This document shows positions 35,498 to 44,749 of a stretch of 64,000 nt of DNA, piece by piece. The position numbers and the translations under genes were made by a program. Origin of the DNA: Micavibrio sp. UBA5572 (GTDB lineage Bacteria > Pseudomonadota > Alphaproteobacteria > Micavibrionales > Micavibrionaceae); NCBI GenBank assembly GCA_002425415.1, contig DIMG01000019.1, positions 1 through 64,000 of the forward strand, read 5' to 3'. The notes under the pieces were generated by a model. The model saw nothing but the letters and a program-made list of their open reading frames with translations. It was not told the DNA's origin and made no database searches. Within the stretch, counting starts at the first letter, position 1. The number at the start of each line of letters is the position of its first letter.

Positions 35498-36106
35498 ATG
35501 AGCAGCGCAGAAAAAAATAAAGAAACCACCGAAGCCAGTGACGGTGACGTCGAACCAATCGAGGAAGGTGGCGGTAAACTCAAGAAAATCATTATGATTG
35601 CCGTCCCTCTTGTTCTCCTTCTGGGCGGTGGAGCAGGGCTGTATTTTAGTGGAATGCTGGATAAGTTGCTGGGCAAGGAAGAGGTTACCGCCGAAGGTGA
35701 AGAGCATGCAGAAGGTGACGGCCATGGCGATGCGGCTGCCGAAGGTGAGCATGGCAAAAAAGAGGGAGAAGGTGGCGGTCACGGTGAAAGCGAACACGCC
35801 GTTGGTGCAGTTTTCATGAAAATCCCTGACCTGATCGTCAATTTGACCAGTGCCGGACAACCACGATATTTGCGCCTGTCCATTCAGCTGGAACTGGAAA
35901 GTGAAGAAGACATGAAAAAAGTCGAGGCAGTTCTTCCACGGGTTGTTGACCAGTTTCAAACATATCTGAGAGAACTCCGTGTCGATGATTTGCGTGGCTC
36001 TAAAGGAATTTATAGACTTCAAATGGAGTTATTGGCACGCGTTAACGCCGCCGCTGCCCCCGTAGAGGTCAAGGATGTCCTTTTTCAGGAAATTCTGATA
36101 CAATAA
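35498..36106 (+). CDS. fliL: Flagellar basal body-associated protein FliL
   Basis: A 202-residue protein with one membrane helix (about residues 29-50) and an unusual Gly/His/Glu-rich periplasmic linker (residues about 65-102, GHGDAAAEGEHGKKEGEGGG and similar) that could bind metal. The conserved FliL domain follows: MKIPDLIVNLTSAGQPRYLR, then LPRVVDQFQTYLRELRVDDL. FliL surrounds the stator and stabilises it. It is followed by fliM after 110 bases. Confidence 0.93.
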   Translation: MSSAEKNKETTEASDGDVEPIEEGGGKLKKIIMIAVPLVLLLGGGAGLYFSGMLDKLLGKEEVTAEGEEHAEGDGHGDAAAEGEHGKKEGEGGGHGESEHAVGAVFMKIPDLIVNLTSAGQPRYLRLSIQLELESEEDMKKVEAVLPRVVDQFQTYLRELRVDDLRGSKGIYRLQMELLARVNAAAAPVEVKDVLFQEILIQ

Positions 36107-36216
36107 CCATAAAATCAACGGTTGGCGCATTTCTTGTATAGTAAAAGCCCAAGCCGTAAATAAATCGTAAGAATAAATAAACGAAGCAGTATGGAATACC
36201 GGAAGGATATGATCTG

Positions 36217-37326
36217 ATGGCAGACACCGAAACAGATCAGATGAGCGAAGAAGAGCGCAAAATGATGTCGGAATGGGAATCCATGTCCGGTGAAGGTGAT
36301 GCCACAGCTTCGCCTGACATGGAAATGGATGAAGTCCCATCGGTTGGCGGCGGCGATGATGCTACTGGCACACGAATTCTGAATCAGGCCGAAATTGATT
36401 CTTTGTTGGGATTTGACAGTGACGGGCCGAATGAAGAAACGTCAGGTGTCATGGCGTTAATCAATGCCGCATTAATTAATTATGAACGCTTGCCTATGTT
36501 GGATATTGTATTTGACCGTCTGGTCAGATTGATGTCCACCTCTTTGCGCAACTTGACATCCGATAACGTCGAAGTGTCTCTGGATCAAATTTCAACGGTT
36601 CGCTTCGGGGATTACCTGAATTCTATTCCGTTGCCCGCCATGTTGACGGTTTTTAAAGCCGAAGAATGGGATAATAACGGATTGATTGTCGTCGATAGTG
36701 CTTTGATTTATTCGGTTGTGGATGTGTTGTTGGGCGGAAGAAAAGGGACGCCGTCTATTCGTGTTGAAGGCCGCCCCTATACAACGATTGAAACAAAACT
36801 GGTTGAGAGGATGCTCAATGTGGCGCTTCATGATATGTCGACCGCTTTTGACCCGCTCTCTCCAGTGAGTTTTAAACTGGAAAATATAGAAACAAATCCG
36901 CGCTTTGCCGCCATTACCCAATCAGGAAATGCCTGTGTTCTCGTGCGGATGCGGATCGATATGGGGGACAGGGGCGGACGGATTGAAATCCTTATTCCAT
37001 ACGCAACACTTGAACCTATCCGTGAATTGCTGTTGCAAATGTTTATGGGGGAAAAATTTGGACGGGACTCGATCTGGGAAACTCACTTGACCAACGAACT
37101 GTATATGACTGATGTCTATATGCAGGCCGTTATGGGTGAAAAGACAGTGATGCTTCGTGATATGCTGAACTGGAAAAAGGGAACATTGGTGATGTTTAAC
37201 ACCAAACCAAGCGATGAAGTCGAAATGCGTTGTGGAGATTTCACCATGTTTTCCGGTCCGATGGGACAAAAAGAAGGTAATATTGCGGTGCGGATTGAAA
37301 ACTATATTCCACCGGAAAAAGAGTAA
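36217..37326 (+). CDS. fliM: Flagellar motor switch protein FliM
   Basis: A 369-residue C-ring protein. It has the CheY-binding type N-terminal motif (ILNQAEIDSLLGFD at about residues 50-63, shifted inward by an extra acidic, Met-rich N-terminus), the middle domain (MLDIVFDRLVRLMSTSLRNL, SLDQISTVRFGDYLNSIPLP) and a C-terminal SpoA domain. The long N-terminal extension before the CheY-binding motif is somewhat unusual. Confidence 0.95.
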   Translation: MADTETDQMSEEERKMMSEWESMSGEGDATASPDMEMDEVPSVGGGDDATGTRILNQAEIDSLLGFDSDGPNEETSGVMALINAALINYERLPMLDIVFDRLVRLMSTSLRNLTSDNVEVSLDQISTVRFGDYLNSIPLPAMLTVFKAEEWDNNGLIVVDSALIYSVVDVLLGGRKGTPSIRVEGRPYTTIETKLVERMLNVALHDMSTAFDPLSPVSFKLENIETNPRFAAITQSGNACVLVRMRIDMGDRGGRIEILIPYATLEPIRELLLQMFMGEKFGRDSIWETHLTNELYMTDVYMQAVMGEKTVMLRDMLNWKKGTLVMFNTKPSDEVEMRCGDFTMFSGPMGQKEGNIAVRIENYIPPEKE

Positions 37327-37358
37327 TAGAATTTTTAGAGTAAAAGAAAGAATGTGTT

Positions 37359-37967
37359 ATGTCGGGTTTAATGCTGGGTTTTGATCTGATAATTATCATC
37401 ATGCTGGCGGCAACCATCTTCTTTGCCGTTCGCTTAAATCGTCACTTGAGTATTTTTAGGTCAAATCGCTCGGAAATGGAAAGATTGATACGGGAACTTT
37501 CAACCCAGATCACTCGCGCGCAGGAAGGAATTTCTGTCCTTGATGATATGTCGAACACTAAAGGCGATGAACTGCGCAGGATGATTGCCAAAGCCCAGAC
37601 ATTAAGCGATGAGTTGTCCTTGATGACGGGTGCCGGAGATTCTTTGGCAGCAAGACTGGAAAAACTGGCCGTAAAAAACCGTGAAATTGCCGATGATATG
37701 GGGCAGAATATGGTCAATACAGTGTATCCCGGTCAAAAATTATCACAACAGGCCTCTTCAAAATCCAGATATGAAGAAACATTACCGCGTGGCGATAAAC
37801 AGAAAATTATACCGTCATTGGAGTCGTCACCATTTTCTATTCGGGATCCTGATTATGATGAAGGGGCAACTGGCGTAGATGATCTGGATGACGCCGACCC
37901 ATTCCTGAGCAAGGCAGAACGCGATTTGGCTTCTGCCTTAAAAAATCGCGGATCAAATCGAAAATAA
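37359..37967 (+). CDS. DUF6468-type membrane protein of the fliM locus
   Basis: A 202-residue protein with an N-terminal membrane helix (GFDLIIIIMLAATIFFAVRL) and a long coiled coil (MERLIRELSTQITRAQEGIS to AARLEKLAVKNREIADDMG). The C-terminus is disordered and acidic. Proteins of this shape follow fliM in many Alphaproteobacteria (DUF6468). Function is not known, but conserved position suggests a motor accessory role. Confidence 0.75.
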   Translation: MSGLMLGFDLIIIIMLAATIFFAVRLNRHLSIFRSNRSEMERLIRELSTQITRAQEGISVLDDMSNTKGDELRRMIAKAQTLSDELSLMTGAGDSLAARLEKLAVKNREIADDMGQNMVNTVYPGQKLSQQASSKSRYEETLPRGDKQKIIPSLESSPFSIRDPDYDEGATGVDDLDDADPFLSKAERDLASALKNRGSNRK

Positions 37968-38014
37968 CAGATAACGAGTGAAGTAAAAATAATTTATAGG
38001 AAGCGACCTTGACT

Positions 38015-38761
38015 ATGAAACTATTTGGTAAATCTGTAACGATGAGGCTTCGCCTCTTGCCTGTACTGATTATTGTTGCCATGTTGGCATTTGCAGTGCG
38101 CGTTGGGGATGCTGTGGTTACGCTGAACAATATGTCAGGCCAGGCATTTGCCGAAGACAAAAAAGCAGAAGAACCCACCAAAGCGCCTGATTCTTCTGCT
38201 GCGGCTCTTGGAACTCAACCTTCGACCGAACATTTGAAAACCCCTGAAGAATCTGTAGCGGGTGATGTAAAGCTACCATCAACCGACGCACCTCCTGCCG
38301 AAGCGGCAAAAGAATGGGAAGATGCGAAGGATATCGACACGGAATATTCCGAGCTGAAACAGGAAATGTATAAAGAGCTGATTGATCGGCGTCGCGCTTT
38401 GGATGATCGTGAAAAGGCAATCGGCGAACGTGAAGCATTGCTGGAAGCCGGACAAAGAGAACTTGATCGCAAGTACAAGGAAATGACTGGCTTGCGGGAT
38501 GAAATCCAATCTTTGCTAAAAAACCAATCCGAAGCAGAGTCTTCAAGGATGGCAAGTCTCGTCAAGATATACACGGGTATGAAACCCAAAGATGCTGCCC
38601 GTATTTTTAATACGCTGGATATGGATATTTTGGTCGAGGTTATTGGAAAAATGCCGGAAAGTAAATCTGCTCCAATCCTCGCAAGTATGGATGCCGACCG
38701 CGCGCGAGCCTTGACAACCTTGCTTGCCGAACAAAAAAAGCTGCCCGATATTCCTCAATAG
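38015..38761 (+). CDS. MotE-like periplasmic motor protein
   Basis: A 248-residue protein with an N-terminal membrane/signal segment, a Pro/Ala/Glu-rich linker and a coiled coil (YKELIDRRRALDDREKAIGE). It ends in an MgtE-N-like domain (KIYTGMKPKDAARIFNTLDM ... AEVIGKMPESKSAPILASMD-like end). This is the architecture of rhizobial MotE, a chaperone that stabilises MotC. I take ATG 38015; a TTG at 38009 sits closer to the AGGAAG site. Confidence 0.78.
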   Translation: MKLFGKSVTMRLRLLPVLIIVAMLAFAVRVGDAVVTLNNMSGQAFAEDKKAEEPTKAPDSSAAALGTQPSTEHLKTPEESVAGDVKLPSTDAPPAEAAKEWEDAKDIDTEYSELKQEMYKELIDRRRALDDREKAIGEREALLEAGQRELDRKYKEMTGLRDEIQSLLKNQSEAESSRMASLVKIYTGMKPKDAARIFNTLDMDILVEVIGKMPESKSAPILASMDADRARALTTLLAEQKKLPDIPQ

Positions 38762-38922
38762 AAGTAAAACATCTTTAGATATTATGTTTAATAACAGGAG
38801 TGTTCTCGGAAGAGAATGTGATCCTACGTAGCATTTTGTTAATCTTTTCATGGAAAAATACGTTTGTATAACTGGTCGCAATGGCCAGAATGAATTCATA
38901 GATCCCTCTAAGGAGCCAAAAT

Positions 38923-39309
38923 ATGTCAGTTGATAAGAATATGAATGTCCTCATCGTCGATGATTATAAAACCATGCTGCGTATCATTGGCAATTTGTTG
39001 AAACAGCTTGGTTTTAATAATGTTGATGAAGCTACAGATGGTGGTATGGCACTTGAAATGTTCAAAAACAAAAACTATGGCCTTGTTATCTCCGATTGGA
39101 ATATGGAGCCGATGTCAGGCCTCGATTTGTTAAAAAAGGTTCGCGTTTTGCCAGCCAATGCAAATGTACCATTTGTAATGATAACAGCAGAAAGCAAAAC
39201 AGAAAATGTGATTGCCGCAAAACAGGCTGGCGTTAACAATTATATTGTGAAACCGTTTAATGCCGAGACGTTAAAAACGAAACTGACGTCAGTTCTTGGC
39301 GAATTCTAA
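38923..39309 (+). CDS. cheY: Chemotaxis response regulator CheY
   Basis: A 128-residue single receiver domain. Acidic pocket Asp13/Asp14 (NVLIVDDYKTM), phosphorylation site Asp58 (LVISDWNMEPMSG), a Thr in MITAES and Lys in VKPFNAETLK are all present. It is followed 31 bases later by its phosphatase cheZ. No cheA or receptor gene is in the window. Confidence 0.93.
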   Translation: MSVDKNMNVLIVDDYKTMLRIIGNLLKQLGFNNVDEATDGGMALEMFKNKNYGLVISDWNMEPMSGLDLLKKVRVLPANANVPFVMITAESKTENVIAAKQAGVNNYIVKPFNAETLKTKLTSVLGEF

Positions 39310-39340
39310 TCGGCTTTAAGCCGTTTCTGGGAGAAAAATA

Positions 39341-39934
39341 ATGGAAGCCTCAAACAAAGGGATTGGCCGGGATAAGGTCATAACCCTGATTAATTCAGTG
39401 ATTGAAAAAGTAGGGGCGGCAGGAGAGCTGTCTCGTGAAAATATATACGCAGAATTAAAAGATCTGCACAATATTATAGAGTCAACACGTGCGGATATTA
39501 ATGCAACTCGTGCAACAGACATCTCCGGAACACATATTCCAATTGCAACCGATGAATTGGACGCCGTTGTCGAAGCAACGGAAACAGCCACAGGCGTTAT
39601 CATGGATTCATGTGACGCGATTACGGAATATGCGGAGACTCTGGATTCTGCCCATAAAGATTTTATGTTGGGTGAAGTTACGAAAATTCTTGAGGCTTGT
39701 TCCTTTCAGGATATTACAGGGCAAAGAATTACTAAAGTTGTAAAAAGCCTCAAAATCATTGACGAAAAAATAACACAGTTAATGAATGTTCTGGGCGAAA
39801 AACTTCCAACCGAAGTCACAACACCAGAAGGCGATACCAGAACCGGCGATGAAAGGTTGCTGAACGGCCCTCAAATGCCGGATAAAGCCATTACGCAAAG
39901 TGATATTGACAAATTACTGGAAGATCTCTTCTAA
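39341..39934 (+). CDS. cheZ: CheY phosphatase CheZ
   Basis: A 197-residue helical protein. The catalytic motif FQDITGQRI has Asp124 and Gln128 with the spacing of the E. coli Asp143/Gln147 pair. The C-terminal peptide AITQSDIDKLLEDLF matches the CheY-binding tail. CheZ occurs only in part of the Alphaproteobacteria. A terminator follows. Confidence 0.92.
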   Translation: MEASNKGIGRDKVITLINSVIEKVGAAGELSRENIYAELKDLHNIIESTRADINATRATDISGTHIPIATDELDAVVEATETATGVIMDSCDAITEYAETLDSAHKDFMLGEVTKILEACSFQDITGQRITKVVKSLKIIDEKITQLMNVLGEKLPTEVTTPEGDTRTGDERLLNGPQMPDKAITQSDIDKLLEDLF

Positions 39935-39954
39935 CTATATGAAAGAATAGCAAT

Positions 39955-39983
39955 AAGCCCCTTATATTTCTGGGGCTTTTTCT
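39955..39983 (+). terminator. Terminator after cheZ
   Basis: Perfect 7-base arms AAGCCCC and GGGGCTT with a 10-base loop, followed by TTTCTAT. It closes the fliL-to-cheZ unit and separates it from the TPR gene. Confidence 0.82.
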
Positions 39984-40023
39984 ATATTGGATGGATCGCT
40001 GTCTTGCCCAACAGGGGTAAGCT

Positions 40024-43000
40024 GTGGCATTTTCAAGTATGAACCGAATCTGGCGTCACTTATCCTCTGTCATGGCAATTGCATTGCTGTCATCATCTGT
40101 ACCGATAGGTGCGGCTGTGGCGGCAGATATGTCCGTGAAGATCCGGGGGGGCGACCATGCAGGATACACCAGATTGGTTTTCGAGGGTAAGGAAACTCCT
40201 CGTTATACGGTGGAGCAAAATGACACGCATATTATTTTGAAATTTCCGGACAACGTTTCATTTGAAGCACAAGGAATGTCTCCCGATCAGTTGTCACGGG
40301 TTGAGTCCTATAAAGTTCTAGAAAATCATTCCGTTGAAATAGATATTCCAAAAGGTATTACGGTTCGCCATTTTATAATCGATAAACGGGTCATTGTTGA
40401 TCTGAAAGGCGAAGCACCAGTCAAAAAAGACAGCAATAAGAAATCTCCGGTGAAGTTGACTGAAAAAATCGAAGAAACGAGATTCCATCCGGAATCTAAA
40501 GATGCCAAAGAAAACATTGAGCAGAAAATAGTAAAAAACAGTTCCCTTGAAAAACATGTCATCGTGGATGACATGCAAAAAGAAGAAAAAACAGAAAAAG
40601 CCGCACCGCCAACCGCATTAAAGCCACATGCTATAAATATTGCCGGAACCACAGTGTTCGCTATGGCTGCTTTTGAAAAAGGCAATAACATTTGGATCGT
40701 CATTGATAAGCCTGATGTTGTTGTTCCCCCTCAATTCGAAGGCTCCGAGCAAAATAAATTGGGTGAATTCCAAAGATTTATAACAAAAGACGTAACAGTT
40801 TTTCGTGCAAAACGTCCGGAAAGATACAAATTGTCCGGTAACGGTGGCGGTCTGGTTTGGAAGATCGATATGACCGAAACCGATCAAGGAAAATTTAAAG
40901 CTAAGCCTGTATCACGAAAAGAGTCACAAGGTGAAGGAGGCGTTGATGTCCCGTCATTGGTATGGGAAGCTCCGGCATTGCATCGTATCGCGCAAATAGA
41001 AGATCCTGATAGTGGTGAGAAGATTTGGGTGGGGCTTGTTAATAGTGCAAGCGATTTTACAGGCGAAGCACAGTATTTTAGCGAAATAGAATTATTACCA
41101 AGTATAATTGGCGCAGCCGCACTCGGTAAAGTCGATGATTTATCCGTAAGCAAAAGTGAAGATGGGGCAATATTTTCAAGGCCTGGTGGGCTGACCTTGT
41201 CTTCTAAAAAAGATATGATTCCTTATCTGAATAATACGGATCACCCTGAAAAAGAGGATGCAACCTCCGCCCCAAAAGAGAGCACCAAAATATTTGCCTT
41301 TAGAGATTGGAAAGGCGCGGATTCTCCATCCATGCTGTCTGATAATCAACGTTTGATTTTATCAGGTCTCTTGGATCAAACCGATCAGAAAAAAACAGAA
41401 GGTCTGGTTTATCTGGGACGAATGATGTTGTCTTCCGGTTTCGCACCGGAAGCAAGCGGATATTTTGATTTGGCGCAACACTATACCTCCGATCTCTCAA
41501 AAAACCCGGAATTCAAAGCATTGCAGGGTGTGTCGGAGGTCTTGTCCGGTAATTTCAAGGAAGCTTTTGTCACGTTTTCAAATTCCGCATTAGATGATGT
41601 TGATGAAATAAAAATCTGGAAATCTTATGCCCTATCGGGGCTGGACGACTGGCAACAGGCTTCGAAAACTTTACCCTCAGATATGGATCTTTTAAAAGAC
41701 TACCCGCCGGAAATAATGTTTCCTGTGGGGTTGCGCATAGCAGAAGTCACATTGCGCGAGGGAAATAAAACAAAAGCGGCAAAAATTCTCGACATGCTCG
41801 ACAAAACAAAATCACCCAGAACACCAATCGCATATAGTTCCGGTCTGATGTATCTCAAAGGTGAGCTTGCTCGACAAAAAGGAGATGTTGCGGCTGCCAA
41901 AAGCCTTTGGTCTGTACTGGAAACAGGAAAAGATGACCTTTATCGTGCTAAATCACGATTGGCTATGGCAACATTGCGCTATGGCGAAAAAGAAATCACG
42001 ATTGATAAAGCCATTGATGCACTTGAGGGGCTGCGGTATGCGTGGCGTGGGGATGATCTGGAAACATCTATCAATTATAATCTTGGAAAATTATATTTGG
42101 AAAAAGGAGAGCCGATTAAAGCACTCGGATTGATGAGGTTGGCCGCAGGTCTTATCCCGAATTCGGAACAAGGCAAAATGATTTCAACGGTCATGCACGC
42201 CACATTTCAGGATTTGTATATGACGGATAAAATCCAGTCTCTTTCCCCATTTGAGGCACTCACGCTTTATAACGAATTTTCTGATCTGGTTCCTGCGGGC
42301 GCAGAAGGGGATCGTCTGGCGCGTCAATTGGCCGAACGTCTGGTGGATGATGAAATGTTGCCACGTGCCATCAACTTGCTAAAACAACAAGTAGATACTC
42401 GTCTATCCGGACTGGAAGGGGCAACTGTTGCTATTCGTTTAGCATCATTACAGGTATTGAATAACAAACCGAAAGATGCGTTAGCTTCTTTGGAAAAAGC
42501 CTCCGGATTTTTAACATCCATTCCATCAGAAGAATCTGACCCTAAACGTCGTCAAATAGCCTTACTAAAAGCAAAGGCTCTATCGTTGCAAAGTAAGCCG
42601 GAGGAATCTTTGGCATCATTGTCTTTGCTGACACAAGATGAAGATGTTTTAAGATTGCGCGCCGACATAGCATGGAAAGCAAAGAGATGGCAAGAAGCTG
42701 CCGATGCTTTGGAACAGCTGGTTGCCAAACAGGATATTTCACTAACCCGCCCGTTGGATGATGTGCAGGCTAAGTTGATTATGGACTGGTCTGTCGCGCT
42801 CTATCTGGCGGATAATCGGTACGTTTTGGCTAATTTGCGGGAAAGATATAGTGATCCGATGAGCCAGACATCTAAAGCCCGTGAATTCGAAGTGGTCACA
42901 CGCCCGAGACAAAATATTCTTTTGGCTGATCGTGATACGATAAACGGCATTATTGGTGAAACGGATATGTTTAAAGATTTTCTGGATAGCCTTCAGGAAG

Positions 43001-43155
43001 ACCTGACAGGCCCCGTCAAGGATAACGTGACATCTGCTGCCCGCTCGAACGAAACATCGTCTCCATCTGGAAAACCTAAAAAATCGGAAGCCAACATTCC
43101 GGAATCTTTAAAAAACGAACCTCAAATCAAAGCGGATGAAGTTCTCGCCGATTAA
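40024..43155 (+). CDS. Large AMIN-domain and TPR-repeat exported protein
   Basis: A 1043-residue protein with a signal peptide (about 1-36, ending GAAVAA). The N-terminal AMIN-like beta domain spans about residues 37-130 (YTRLVFEGKETPRYTVEQND ... IIDKRVIVDLKG). A Lys/Glu-rich linker and a second beta-rich region (190-380) follow. From about 440 on come helical TPR/SEL-like repeats (KAAKILDMLDKTKSPRTPIA, YNLGKLYLEKGEPIKALGLM and others). AMIN domains bind peptidoglycan or secretins. The GTG start follows AGGGGTAA; ATG 40039 is the alternative. Its position between cheZ and fliP suggests a periplasmic flagellar-motor or polar-scaffold role. Confidence 0.8.
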   Translation: MAFSSMNRIWRHLSSVMAIALLSSSVPIGAAVAADMSVKIRGGDHAGYTRLVFEGKETPRYTVEQNDTHIILKFPDNVSFEAQGMSPDQLSRVESYKVLENHSVEIDIPKGITVRHFIIDKRVIVDLKGEAPVKKDSNKKSPVKLTEKIEETRFHPESKDAKENIEQKIVKNSSLEKHVIVDDMQKEEKTEKAAPPTALKPHAINIAGTTVFAMAAFEKGNNIWIVIDKPDVVVPPQFEGSEQNKLGEFQRFITKDVTVFRAKRPERYKLSGNGGGLVWKIDMTETDQGKFKAKPVSRKESQGEGGVDVPSLVWEAPALHRIAQIEDPDSGEKIWVGLVNSASDFTGEAQYFSEIELLPSIIGAAALGKVDDLSVSKSEDGAIFSRPGGLTLSSKKDMIPYLNNTDHPEKEDATSAPKESTKIFAFRDWKGADSPSMLSDNQRLILSGLLDQTDQKKTEGLVYLGRMMLSSGFAPEASGYFDLAQHYTSDLSKNPEFKALQGVSEVLSGNFKEAFVTFSNSALDDVDEIKIWKSYALSGLDDWQQASKTLPSDMDLLKDYPPEIMFPVGLRIAEVTLREGNKTKAAKILDMLDKTKSPRTPIAYSSGLMYLKGELARQKGDVAAAKSLWSVLETGKDDLYRAKSRLAMATLRYGEKEITIDKAIDALEGLRYAWRGDDLETSINYNLGKLYLEKGEPIKALGLMRLAAGLIPNSEQGKMISTVMHATFQDLYMTDKIQSLSPFEALTLYNEFSDLVPAGAEGDRLARQLAERLVDDEMLPRAINLLKQQVDTRLSGLEGATVAIRLASLQVLNNKPKDALASLEKASGFLTSIPSEESDPKRRQIALLKAKALSLQSKPEESLASLSLLTQDEDVLRLRADIAWKAKRWQEAADALEQLVAKQDISLTRPLDDVQAKLIMDWSVALYLADNRYVLANLRERYSDPMSQTSKAREFEVVTRPRQNILLADRDTINGIIGETDMFKDFLDSLQEDLTGPVKDNVTSAARSNETSSPSGKPKKSEANIPESLKNEPQIKADEVLAD

Positions 43156-43166
43156 ATTGTGTTTGA

Positions 43167-44006
43167 TTATTCGGGCAGGGTGTTAATGACCCCGATGGGT
43201 AAGGAGCCGGTCAGATCATTGGCTTGCATATCAAAGCTCTTGATAAGCGACCCGCAAACCAGATTCCATCCATCCACCAGAACAAAGAAAACAATTTTGA
43301 ATGGAAGGGAAATAACAATCGGTGGTAACATCATCATCCCCATCGACATCAGGATAGACGATGTCACAATATCAATCACAAGAAATGGCAAAAACAACAT
43401 AAATCCGATTTCAAAGGCACGACGCAATTCGGAAATCATAAAGGCCGGAATAACAATTTGTAGGGAAAGATCGGAGGCCTTTTCCACCTGTGGGCCACCC
43501 GAAGCATCAACAAATAATTGCAAATCTTTTTCACGGGCATGTTTAAGCATAAAGATTTTAAACGGATCAGTTGCTTTATAAAAAGCATCGACTTCATCGA
43601 TTTCTTCATTCATTAAGGGCGCGATGCCTTGCTTATAGGATTCTTGAAACGTAGGCCCCATAACAAAGAAGGTCAAAAACAAAGCCAACGAAATCAGCAC
43701 GGTATTGGGCGGAGATTGCTGTAAACCGATGGCCGAACGCAAGAACGATAGAACAACTATAATCCGCGTAAAAGACGTCATCATAATCAGGATAGACGGA
43801 GCAAGCGACAAAACAGTCAGCAAGGCCATCATCTGGACAACGCGTCCGGTAACGGTTCCATTGGCTTCGTTACCACCCAGATCCATCGAGATAACCTGCG
43901 CAAAGCTTGGATAAGCAAACAGACAGGTTGTCACCATCGCCAATAAAGCAACAATCCCGCGAACGGGACGAATGGAGAAGAAGCTGATAATATTTTCTTT
44001 AGACAT
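43167..44006 (-). CDS. fliP: Flagellar export gate protein FliP
   Basis: A 279-residue export-gate subunit with a cleavable signal peptide (ending YPSFAQ). Signatures are TSFTRIIVVLSFLRSAIGLQ and PAFMISELRRAFEIGFMLFL. The ATG at 44006 overlaps the end of fliO by 8 bases; the longer frame starting at 44051 lies inside fliO. It is convergent with the TPR gene (11 bases apart). Confidence 0.96.
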   Translation of the reverse strand: MSKENIISFFSIRPVRGIVALLAMVTTCLFAYPSFAQVISMDLGGNEANGTVTGRVVQMMALLTVLSLAPSILIMMTSFTRIIVVLSFLRSAIGLQQSPPNTVLISLALFLTFFVMGPTFQESYKQGIAPLMNEEIDEVDAFYKATDPFKIFMLKHAREKDLQLFVDASGGPQVEKASDLSLQIVIPAFMISELRRAFEIGFMLFLPFLVIDIVTSSILMSMGMMMLPPIVISLPFKIVFFVLVDGWNLVCGSLIKSFDMQANDLTGSLPIGVINTLPE

Positions 44007-44298
44007 GATGGTCTGGGTTCTCTGCTTTTGCCGGAAAGCTTGATTCGACAACAGTTTCGCCCGAAGAGCCTAAAATAACAAGATGTTCCTTGTCATCCCT
44101 CCGCAGAATAATTGCTTTTCTTCGTGGATCAAGTGCCATCACTTCGACAATTTTCAACCTGCGCTTGGAAATTTGGGTAACCGGAATATGTCCGTTAAGC
44201 CCTAACTTGCGTAAAGCAAGCCACAAACCACCCATTAAGGCCATGACAAAAAGAAATGCCACAAAGAAACGTACCAATTCAATTGTGTCCACGGTCAT
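43999..44298 (-). CDS. fliO: Flagellar biosynthesis protein FliO
   Basis: A 99-residue FliP-assembly factor with one membrane helix (RFFVAFLFVMALMGGLWLAL) and a cytoplasmic domain with the FliO pattern RRLKIVEVMALDPRRKAIIL RRDD. It overlaps both flanking genes, flhX upstream and fliP downstream. Confidence 0.87.
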   Translation of the reverse strand: MTVDTIELVRFFVAFLFVMALMGGLWLALRKLGLNGHIPVTQISKRRLKIVEVMALDPRRKAIILRRDDKEHLVILGSSGETVVESSFPAKAENPDHHV

Positions 44299-44686
44299 TC
44301 TCTTTCATATCTTGATCCGGTTTGATACCCGTTGCAGCATCTAGCAACGCATCAAACGGATTGGGTTGGTTATTGGCTTTATAAACGTAGGACATGACTT
44401 CGGCAACCGCAAGAAATGCTTCTGATGGAATAGGACTTTCCAATTCGATTTTGGCTAACATCTCGGCCAAAGCAGAATCTTCCCGAACCCGAACTCCATT
44501 GGCAAAAGCCAGCTGCAGGATTTGCTCGGCAATTTTTCCCCGTCCGGCGGCTGCGATACGAGGTGTCGCGTCTTCCCCATCTCCCATCGTCAGAGCAACG
44601 GCGGTCGGATTTTTCGGTTTTCCCTTTATATTAGAGGGGGTTACGCCGTTTTCATATAAATCTGTGCAGGGAGGTTCTTTTGGCAT
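44279..44686 (-). CDS. FlhB C-terminal-domain paralogue (FlhX type)
   Basis: A 135-residue soluble protein matching only the cytoplasmic tail of FlhB: NPTAVALTM, then GRGKIAEQILQLAFANGVRV, ALAEMLAKIELESPIPSEAF and AVAEVMSYVYKAN. The autocleavage NPTH motif is replaced by NPTA: the His-Tyr pair is missing relative to FlhB (NPTHYAVAL). It therefore probably does not cleave. Such FlhX proteins can partly replace the FlhB tail in other species. Full-length flhB is not in the window. Confidence 0.82.
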   Translation of the reverse strand: MPKEPPCTDLYENGVTPSNIKGKPKNPTAVALTMGDGEDATPRIAAAGRGKIAEQILQLAFANGVRVREDSALAEMLAKIELESPIPSEAFLAVAEVMSYVYKANNQPNPFDALLDAATGIKPDQDMKENDRGHN

Positions 44687-44696
44687 GGTTTTAGCA
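44681..44696 (+). promoter_or_regulatory. Probable sigma-54 promoter of the flgB operon
   Basis: TGGCATGGTTTTAGCA has GG and GC with the correct 10-base spacing and one mismatch in each box. It ends 53 bases before flgB and overlaps the start codon of the divergent flhX gene. Confidence 0.55.
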
Positions 44697-44749
44697 AATC
44701 ATCCTATAGGGTAAATCGATCCATAACAGTAAACATAAGGGTAAGGATC

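Noticed and set aside
36127..36142. TGGCGC-N5-TTGTA upstream of fliM as a sigma-54 site
   Set aside because: The nearly invariant -12 GC is GT. fliM can be read from the fliL promoter.
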